Below are positions 8,868-14,156 of a stretch of DNA of 64,000 nt, in pieces. The notes under the pieces are model-generated. The model saw only the letters and a program-made list of their open reading frames with translations. It made no database searches and was not told where the DNA came from. Source of the stretch: JBGNFV01 sp049645705. Its GTDB lineage: Bacteria; Bacteroidota; Bacteroidia; Cytophagales; Cyclobacteriaceae. The translations under genes and the position numbers were made by a program. Position 1 is the stretch's first letter. Each line of letters starts with the position of its first letter. The DNA lies in NCBI GenBank assembly GCA_049645705.1, contig JBARUK010000043.1, positions 62,001 through 126,000 on the forward strand. The letters are read 5' to 3'.

Positions 8868-9510
8868 CCAGCTCTGTCAGTACGGGGGTATGGATGGTGT
8901 GCCCCCCTTCAAAAGAGGTCATTTTATATGATATGTCCCCGCTTTCCAGCACGCCCTTTATCTCCTCTATACGTGCAAGCGTTATGTACTCATCTTCCGT
9001 TCCGTATATAAAATGAAAGCTCTTACCTTCCAGCCTCTGCCTGCCCAGCTCCAGGGGTACGTCCGGCGGAAATACACCCGCCCATAGCACCAACCGGTCA
9101 AAGTGTACACGCTCGTCCATAGCCAGGCGGCTTATGGTACTGGCTCCCTGCGAGAAGCCCAGCAGAGTTACCGGAATGCCCGTATGCAGCTTTATCTCCT
9201 TTTCGTAAATGCTATGCAGCATGGCCAGGTAGTTGTCTATATCCGTAAGCCGGTCCTCCTTAGTCATCCAGCTGGCTCCTACCCTGCCCGCCGTACCACT
9301 TAGATAAAACCGGTGCAGCCCTTCGGGTACGATCACTTTTACCTTTTTTGATGCCAGCACGTCAAAGTGCCGGCCGAAGTACTTGGCCAACTGTCCGTAA
9401 CCATGGCAGGCAAGCCATATTTGTTCAGGAGGTTCGGGGCAGTTGTTCACATAGTACCTGGATTGTATGCTAACAGGTATGTAATGTTCTTTCACAGTAT
9501 TATTTATCAA
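8851..9510 (-). CDS. Alpha/beta hydrolase, phospholipase/carboxylesterase type
   Basis: Cytoplasmic 219 aa alpha/beta hydrolase without signal peptide. The nucleophile elbow is GFSQG (Ser120), the acid is probably Asp173 in YGTEDEY, and the base His204 in EGGHTIH, spaced as in the YpfH/carboxylesterase group. ACHGYGQ at residues 34-40 gives the oxyanion-hole HG motif. The natural substrate is unknown; acyl esters are likely. It is transcribed away from the peptide array and overlaps the SDR gene tail to tail by 17 bases. Confidence 0.85.
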   Translation of the reverse strand: MINNTVKEHYIPVSIQSRYYVNNCPEPPEQIWLACHGYGQLAKYFGRHFDVLASKKVKVIVPEGLHRFYLSGTAGRVGASWMTKEDRLTDIDNYLAMLHSIYEKEIKLHTGIPVTLLGFSQGASTISRLAMDERVHFDRLVLWAGVFPPDVPLELGRQRLEGKSFHFIYGTEDEYITLARIEEIKGVLESGDISYKMTSFEGGHTIHTPVLTELATDPY

Positions 9511-9600
9511 ATTTTAGCGCTTTAACAGTATTAAAAAAGGATTAATTAGGTTTATATAAAATTTATCTTATATTTTGATATACCTATAAAAACCAATATT

Positions 9601-9750
9601 ATGAAGAAGAAACTAAAAGAACTGACCATTCAGAGTTTTATTACCGAGCCTTCACTTATTAAAGGCGGAACGGATCAAACCGACCCCAGAATTTGCGTAG
9701 ATACCCGTACGTGTGATACCGGCCCAAAAACCTGGTGCACGTACGCTTAA
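9601..9750 (+). CDS. GG-leader peptide 1 (RiPP-like precursor)
   Basis: A 49 aa gene not covered by usual length cut-offs. The leader MKKKLKELTIQSFITEPSLI ends in KGG, followed by a 27-residue core with Cys at 32, 38 and 46 and several Thr (TRTCDTG, TWCTYA). The leader shares the K-L-x(3-5)-SF-(I/V)-T pattern and the double glycine with eight other small genes in this window. Such leaders are known in Bacteroidota lanthipeptide (pinensin-like) and other GG-type natural-product precursors. Function of this peptide is inferred only. No terminator hairpin is obvious after it. Confidence 0.75.
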   Translation: MKKKLKELTIQSFITEPSLIKGGTDQTDPRICVDTRTCDTGPKTWCTYA

Positions 9751-9870
9751 GCAAAACCTAAACGTAAGTATTTCATTGTACTTCCTTTTAATTACCTCTA
9801 CCCCTTGTTGCATTGCACATTTGCGGGTGGTTCTGTATTATGCAGTGGAAGTACCTCAATATTAATTACT

Positions 9871-10059
9871 ATGAAAAAGAAATTCAACCTGAATACTCTC
9901 GAAGTAAAAAGCTTTGTGACTAACCAACAAAAAGAAAAAATTCAGGGCGGTGAGAGACCTACAGTCCCTCCAAGTTGCGGCTACTGTAACAATAGCTTGT
10001 CATGTTATACATGGGGTTGTGGTGGTTGTAGCGATCTTCAGAATCCTTGTATAGGGTAA
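9871..10059 (+). CDS. GG-leader peptide 2 (RiPP-like precursor)
   Basis: 62 aa peptide, leader MKKKFNLNTLEVKSFVT followed by NQQKEKIQGG. The core has Cys pattern C-x2-C-x5-C-x4-C-x2-C-x6-C (CGYC, SCYTWGCGGC, PCIG). I start at the ATG at 9871 because all paralogues begin MK(K/R)(K/R); the longer upstream frame (from 9805) is unrelated to them. The leader DNA is almost identical to that of peptide 6. A perfect hairpin terminator follows after 14 bases. It could be a lanthipeptide-type or a disulfide-rich secreted peptide. Confidence 0.8.
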   Translation: MKKKFNLNTLEVKSFVTNQQKEKIQGGERPTVPPSCGYCNNSLSCYTWGCGGCSDLQNPCIG

Positions 10060-10073
10060 CAGAACCACACATA

Positions 10074-10102
10074 AAGGGTACTCATTTGAGTACCCTTCTT
10101 TT
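10074..10102 (+). terminator. Intrinsic terminator after GG-leader peptide 2
   Basis: AAGGGTACTC pairs with GAGTACCCTT around a short loop, followed by CTTTT. It lies 15 bases after the stop. Confidence 0.8.
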
Positions 10103-10199
10103 GTATACCGGCAGTAACCTGAACCCTTTGGCAGACACTTAGTGTTTATGTGTTACAAGTACTATAGAATATTTTATAAACCCTTAAATACTTATTACT

Positions 10200-10388
10200 A
10201 TGAAAAAGAAACTAGATCTTAAAAACCTCGAAGTAAAGAGCTTTGTAACCAACCAGCAGAAAGCAAACATCCAGGGTGGTGAAAAGCCAACTGCTCCTCC
10301 GAGCTGTGGTAATTGCGGACCAACTGTTACATGCCCTACCTTCGGTTATGGCGACTGTACTAACTTTTACGAGCCTTGTATAGGCTAA
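10200..10388 (+). CDS. GG-leader peptide 3 (RiPP-like precursor)
   Basis: 62 aa peptide with leader MKKKLDLKNLEVKSFVT and cleavage-type site IQGG. The core has Cys pattern C-x2-C-x5-C-x7-C-x6-C (CGNCGPTVTC, GDCTNF, PCIG). The 27-residue core is identical in amino acids to that of peptide 6, although 14 codons differ synonymously. It has its own upstream spacer (140 bases after the previous gene) and its own downstream terminator, so it is probably a self-contained expression unit. Confidence 0.8.
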   Translation: MKKKLDLKNLEVKSFVTNQQKANIQGGEKPTAPPSCGNCGPTVTCPTFGYGDCTNFYEPCIG

Positions 10389-10402
10389 TCCATATCAAAA
10401 TG

Positions 10403-10430
10403 AAGGCGCTCGATTGAGTGCCTTTTTTAT
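10403..10430 (+). terminator. Intrinsic terminator after GG-leader peptide 3
   Basis: Nine-base-pair stem AAGGCGCTC / GAGTGCCTT with one G-U pair and GATT loop, followed by a run of T. The terminator after peptide 6 is the same but with an A-T pair in place of the G-U. Confidence 0.85.
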
Positions 10431-10453
10431 TTCATTATAAACCAATCACGACT

Positions 10454-10636
10454 ATGAAAAGAAAGCTAGCATTACAGAATCTTGAAGTGAAGAGCTTCGT
10501 GACAAAGGAAGAAAAAACCGTAAAAGGCGGAACCCTCCATACCAGAGTCAACTGCCCAAGCGACCCGTGCGTAGGTTCCTACACCTGCTATACATATGGG
10601 TGCGGCGAATGCACAAACACGGGAAACTATTGCTAA
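10454..10636 (+). CDS. GG-leader peptide 4 (RiPP-like precursor)
   Basis: 60 aa peptide with leader MKRKLALQNLEVKSFVT, then KEEKTVKGG. The core has six Cys (CPSDPC, YTCYTYGCGEC, NYC) and shares the CYTxGCGxC motif with peptide 2. The ATG at 10454 is chosen by alignment with the paralogues; upstream in-frame codons overlap the terminator of peptide 3. It is followed after about 20 bases by a hairpin terminator. Confidence 0.8.
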   Translation: MKRKLALQNLEVKSFVTKEEKTVKGGTLHTRVNCPSDPCVGSYTCYTYGCGECTNTGNYC

Positions 10637-10655
10637 CGTAGAATTAGTAAATAAC

Positions 10656-10683
10656 AGGGAGGTGAGTCCGCCTCCTTTTTTAT
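10656..10683 (+). terminator. Intrinsic terminator after GG-leader peptide 4
   Basis: Stem GGAGGTG / CGCCTCC (one wobble pair) with AGTC loop, extended by A-T and G-T pairs, followed by TTTTT. Confidence 0.8.
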
Positions 10684-10708
10684 TTACCACTTAAAATCAA
10701 TTATCACC

Positions 10709-10942
10709 ATGAAAAAGAAATTAGCATTACAGAATCTCGAAGTAAAAAGTTTTATCACTAACAACGAGCAGTTAGCCATACGGGGTGGTGAAGACGATAC
10801 ATATCCAGCTGTATGCGAAGAGCCTACTTTCCCCGAGGGCTGTGATCAGGAAACCTATACATGCACGGCTAATCATAATGGTGACTGTGATAACACTTTT
10901 TTTCAGTCTTGTTCTTGTCATCCTTGCAAAGATTTACATTAA
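10709..10942 (+). CDS. GG-leader peptide 5 (RiPP-like precursor)
   Basis: 77 aa peptide, the longest of the set. The leader MKKKLALQNLEVKSFIT is nearly the same as in peptide 4 and ends IRGG. The core of about 49 residues is acidic and has seven Cys (CEEP, GCDQ, TCTA, DCDN, SCSCHPC). It shares the leader but not the core Cys spacing of the neighbours. No hairpin terminator is visible in the 59 bases to peptide 6, so these two may be cotranscribed. Confidence 0.75.
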   Translation: MKKKLALQNLEVKSFITNNEQLAIRGGEDDTYPAVCEEPTFPEGCDQETYTCTANHNGDCDNTFFQSCSCHPCKDLH

Positions 10943-11001
10943 AAATTATAGTCCCTGCAAGAGTACCTCTTTATATAAAAACCATTTTATTACAGTTTAT
11001 T

Positions 11002-11190
11002 ATGAAAAAGAAATTCAACCTGAATACTCTCGAAGTAAAAAGTTTTGTGACTAACCAACAAAAAGCAGAAATTCAGGGCGGTGAGAGACCTACAGTCCCT
11101 CCCAGTTGCGGCAATTGTGGCCCTACTGTAACCTGTCCTACGTTTGGTTATGGTGATTGTACGAACTTTTATGAGCCTTGTATAGGCTAA
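11002..11190 (+). CDS. GG-leader peptide 6 (chimeric RiPP-like precursor)
   Basis: 62 aa peptide with leader MKKKFNLNTLEVKSFVT and IQGG. Its first 110 bases are nearly identical to peptide 2, whereas its core protein (from CGNC to PCIG) is identical to peptide 3 and its 3' untranslated region and terminator also match peptide 3. It therefore looks like a recombinant of the two types. I used the ATG at 11002, aligned with the paralogues, not the upstream in-frame start at 10909, which lies inside peptide 5. Confidence 0.8.
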   Translation: MKKKFNLNTLEVKSFVTNQQKAEIQGGERPTVPPSCGNCGPTVTCPTFGYGDCTNFYEPCIG

Positions 11191-11204
11191 TCCATATTAA
11201 AATG

Positions 11205-11232
11205 AAGGCACTCGATTGAGTGCCTTTTATAT
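11205..11232 (+). terminator. Intrinsic terminator after GG-leader peptide 6
   Basis: Perfect nine-base-pair stem AAGGCACTC / GAGTGCCTT with GATT loop, followed by TTATATTT. Confidence 0.8.
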
Positions 11233-11254
11233 TTCATTTAAAACGATATTTGCT

Positions 11255-11473
11255 ATGAAAAGAAGACTTAATCTCGACAAGCTTCACGTTACCAGTTTTA
11301 TCACAAAAGAAGGAGAAAAAACCCTCAAAGGGGGTGAAAGGCTAAGCTTTTTTTGTGAAGTGCCGATTGGCGAAACTGATGACACGTATGATTTTGGCTG
11401 CCATCAGAAAACCGTGATACAGACTGCTGCTAATCAGCTTCAGACCAAAAAAAAGAGGCAGCCTGCATATTAG
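11255..11473 (+). CDS. GG-leader peptide 7, C-terminus possibly frameshifted
   Basis: 72 aa frame with a clear leader MKRRLNLDKLHVTSFIT and LKGG. The core has only two Cys (FFCE, FGCH) and then runs on as QLQTKKKRQPAY, a stretch encoded by the terminator hairpin that follows. All sibling genes stop before their hairpin. In the -1 frame the sequence after FGC reads PSENRDTDCC and stops at 11431-11433, 20 bases before the hairpin, which fits the family much better. A single-base deletion or a sequencing error near 11395-11415 is therefore suspected. The leader is intact. Confidence 0.65.
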   Translation: MKRRLNLDKLHVTSFITKEGEKTLKGGERLSFFCEVPIGETDDTYDFGCHQKTVIQTAANQLQTKKKRQPAY

Positions 11474-11490
11474 CAGACTGCCTCTTCCTA
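11447..11490. terminator. Bidirectional terminator between GG-leader peptide 7 and the TlpA-like gene
   Basis: Stem GAGGCAG (11455-11461) / CTGCCTC (11478-11484). On the minus strand it is followed by eight T, so it is a good terminator for the TlpA-like gene. On the plus strand it is followed by TTCC and is weaker. Confidence 0.75.
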
Positions 11491-11511
11491 TTAATAGAAC
11501 CTGATTACCAG

Positions 11512-12648
11512 TTACCCTTCGAAGATTTCCTTCAGCTTTCTTTCCAGTGATCTGCCACGGAGATCCTTGGCGATGATCTTACCATCGGGATCTACCAGAA
11601 CAGTGGCAGGTATGGCATTGATATTATAGTCCTGCGCTGCCTTAGAATTAAAATACTGAAGGTCTGACACCTGCTTCCAGGGCAGGCCGTCCTGCTCTAT
11701 GGCTTCCACCCATTTGTCCTTATCACGATCCAGTGACACGCCCAGTATTTCGAAGTTCTCATCCTTATATTCCTCGTACATCCTGACTACGTTTGGGTTC
11801 TCGGCCCGGCAGGGCTTGCACCAAGCCGCCCAGAAGTCGATAAGTACGTATTTTCCGCGCAGCTCAGAAAGCTTGAAGTTCCCACCTTCCGGCGTGGCCA
11901 TGTCTATTTCAGGCGCTACACTTCCTACTGCCGAGGCGCTGATACTGTTGATCTTCTCAGCCGTTTGTCTTACCACTATTTCATCAGGGTACCTTTCCTG
12001 CAGGTCGTTCAGCATCTTGTCTATAAGCTCCCTGTCCTGGTCATAACTCAGAAATGGTAGTGCCTGCAGGGCAGCCAGCGAAGCTGTGTTGCCTTCCAGC
12101 TTGTTATGCACGACATCGCGTACGCTGTCCTGTATGAACTGCGACTCATCCAGGAGCGCCTCCAGACGGGGCGTATCGAGTGCCTGAGAGGCCTCACGGT
12201 TTTGCTGTACCAGCTTACCCATGCGGATCTGTACATCCTGGGCCAGCTTCTGAAAATCCAGCAGGAGCTGCATATCCTCTGAGCCGGTAGCTTCTACAGC
12301 TCCGCGTGGGTGGTTGCCGTCTACTGTCAGGTTAATATCGTCATCATCCAGGATTATACCTGCCTGCTGCCGGTTGTAAAAATTTACCCGATAGTACCCC
12401 GGATCAGCGTCCAGCGTAAGGGCAAAGGTACTGTCTTCTTTCAGGGTCAGCGTGTCTATTACCGAGCCGCCGCCCTCGCCCATCTTCATGAGCACAATGC
12501 TACCATTACTCTGGGGGTATCTTACCTTACCGGATAGTGTGATCTCGCCGTCGTCGTTCTGAGTTTCGCTACCGGATCCGTCGCCACACCCTGCCATAAA
12601 AGAAAAGCCGGTACACGCCAGCAGCAAATATTTCTTTGCGTTGTTCAT
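11512..12648 (-). CDS. TlpA/ResA-like thiol-disulfide lipoprotein
   Basis: 378 aa exported lipoprotein. The lipobox FMAGC places the lipidated Cys at residue 21. It has a DUF4369-like beta domain (about 35-120), a helical linker (120-235), and a C-terminal thioredoxin domain with the redox motif WCKPC (Cys277/Cys280) and the cis-Pro loop NAIPATVLVD. Such proteins reduce disulfides in the periplasm, for example for cytochrome c maturation, which fits the many c-type hemes encoded at 32-39 kb. I start at the ATG at 12648; the alternative TTG at 12660 overlaps the gatB stop and gives a longer n-region. It is probably cotranscribed with gatB. Confidence 0.85.
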   Translation of the reverse strand: MNNAKKYLLLACTGFSFMAGCGDGSGSETQNDDGEITLSGKVRYPQSNGSIVLMKMGEGGGSVIDTLTLKEDSTFALTLDADPGYYRVNFYNRQQAGIILDDDDINLTVDGNHPRGAVEATGSEDMQLLLDFQKLAQDVQIRMGKLVQQNREASQALDTPRLEALLDESQFIQDSVRDVVHNKLEGNTASLAALQALPFLSYDQDRELIDKMLNDLQERYPDEIVVRQTAEKINSISASAVGSVAPEIDMATPEGGNFKLSELRGKYVLIDFWAAWCKPCRAENPNVVRMYEEYKDENFEILGVSLDRDKDKWVEAIEQDGLPWKQVSDLQYFNSKAAQDYNINAIPATVLVDPDGKIIAKDLRGRSLERKLKEIFEG

Positions 12649-12656
12649 CGTTTCTA

Positions 12657-14114
12657 TCAACCTAATTCTTTACGGAATAATTCGTTGGCCTTTTTAGGGT
12701 CGGCCTTACCACCACTCTTCTTCATGACTTCACCCATGAACATGCCTATAAGCCCCTTTTTGCCGCTCCGGTATTCTTTTACCTTGGCGGGGTTGGCTTC
12801 CAGCACTTCCATTATAATAGGTAACAACGCATCGTCGTTGCTTTCCTGTATCAGGTTTTGCTCTTCTGCTATCTGTTTTGGGGTTTTTTCAGGGCTTTCC
12901 ATCAGCGCAGGCAGGATGATCTGCTGTGCCGCCGTAACACTTACCGTCCCCTGATCCACCATCTCGATCAGGCCAGCTATCTGCTTCGGCTTTACGGAAA
13001 ACTGCCCGATAGGCCGGTTAATATCGTTAAGACAGCTCTTTACAGGTCCCATCAGCCAGTTAGAGGCGGCTTTGTAGTTGGTCGTATGCCCGCATATTTC
13101 CTCGAAGTACAGGGCCATCTCCCTGGTATCGGTTATTACAGAGGCATCGTACGCCGGAAGGCCGAACTGTTTGGTAAACTTCAGGAAAAGCTCATGTGGA
13201 AGGGCGGGCATAGACTTTTTGATCTCCCCTATCCACTCATCTGTAACAATAACCGGGCTCATGTCCGGCTCAGGAAAGTAACGGTAATCGTTCAGTTCTT
13301 CCTTCGTCCGCATACCGGCCGTAGTGCCTTTGACAGCATCGAAGGTCCTGGTCTCGGAAAAGATGGTATTTCCGTTTTCGATCTCTACTATCTGCCGCCC
13401 GATCTCATGATCGATAGCCCGTGCGACATTGCGGATGGAGTTCATATTTTTTACTTCTACCTTCTTGCCCAAGGTGGTCTCCCCTACCGGCCTTACGGAA
13501 ATGTTGGCATCGCAGCGAAGCGATCCCTCTTCCATATTGCCATCGCAGATATCCAGGTAGCGTACCAGCCGCCTCACTTCGGTCAGAAATGCATACGCCT
13601 CTTCAGAAGAATGTATATCCGGCTCAGTCACGATCTCTATGAGGGGTACCCCGGCCCGGTTATAGTCGACCAGTGTGTCCTTTTCACCCTGTACGTGAAT
13701 GGACTTACCGGCGTCCTCTTCCAGGTGTATACGGTTCAGTTCTATATTTCTTTCGCTACCGCCCTTAGGTGATATGGGTACATACCCTCCGACGCACACC
13801 GGCGTCTTGTCCTGCGTAAGCTGGTAGCCCTTCGGCAGATCAGGGTAGAAATAATTTTTACGGTCGAACAGGTTTTCCCTGGTGATACGGCAATTACAGG
13901 CCAGTCCCATCCTGATAGCATAGTCAAACGCCAGCCGGTTCGGTTTTGGCAGTGTACCGGGGTGCCCCAGGGTTATAACACTCACATGCGTATTCGGCTC
14001 TCCACCGTATGCGGCTGAGTCGGAAGCAAACATTTTGCTCTCAGTGAGCAACTGGGCATGTACTTCCAGGCCTATGACGGCTTCGTATTTATCTCTTACA
14101 GACTGGTCTGGCAT
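12657..14114 (-). CDS. gatB: Asp-tRNA(Asn)/Glu-tRNA(Gln) amidotransferase subunit B
   Basis: 485 aa GatB, the kinase/tRNA-binding subunit of the GatCAB amidotransferase that converts misacylated Glu-tRNA(Gln) or Asp-tRNA(Asn). Recognised by YEAVIGLEVHAQL near the N-terminus, the zinc-region ASDSAAYGGEPN, LGHPGTLPKPN, DYNRAGVPLIEIVTEPD and the C-terminal YqeY-like helical tail. I chose the ATG at 14114; a GTG at 14135 is possible but adds residues not typical of the family. It sits 42 bases downstream of alaS on the same strand. GatA and GatC are not in the window. Confidence 0.95.
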   Translation of the reverse strand: MPDQSVRDKYEAVIGLEVHAQLLTESKMFASDSAAYGGEPNTHVSVITLGHPGTLPKPNRLAFDYAIRMGLACNCRITRENLFDRKNYFYPDLPKGYQLTQDKTPVCVGGYVPISPKGGSERNIELNRIHLEEDAGKSIHVQGEKDTLVDYNRAGVPLIEIVTEPDIHSSEEAYAFLTEVRRLVRYLDICDGNMEEGSLRCDANISVRPVGETTLGKKVEVKNMNSIRNVARAIDHEIGRQIVEIENGNTIFSETRTFDAVKGTTAGMRTKEELNDYRYFPEPDMSPVIVTDEWIGEIKKSMPALPHELFLKFTKQFGLPAYDASVITDTREMALYFEEICGHTTNYKAASNWLMGPVKSCLNDINRPIGQFSVKPKQIAGLIEMVDQGTVSVTAAQQIILPALMESPEKTPKQIAEEQNLIQESNDDALLPIIMEVLEANPAKVKEYRSGKKGLIGMFMGEVMKKSGGKADPKKANELFRKELG

Positions 14115-14156
14115 GGTTACTACATCACGATACACTTAAACGTAAGGAGGTTTCAC

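Larger units (their letters stand above)
10386..11236 (+). repeat. Duplicated 3' untranslated segment in the peptide array
   Basis: The bases following peptide 3 (10386-10436) and peptide 6 (11188-11236) are nearly identical: TAATCCATAT(C/T)AAAATGAAG, then the hairpin, then TTTCATT. The whole transcription unit was duplicated, not only the coding part. Differences in the hairpin keep pairing. Confidence 0.75.

Noticed and set aside
9805..9870. Upstream extension of GG-leader peptide 2 as part of the protein
   Set aside because: All paralogous peptides start MK(K/R)(K/R); the extension has no similarity and lies in a spacer.
12858..13772. Long + strand frame of 304 codons opposite gatB
   Set aside because: Antisense shadow of the highly conserved gatB, with no recognisable domains.
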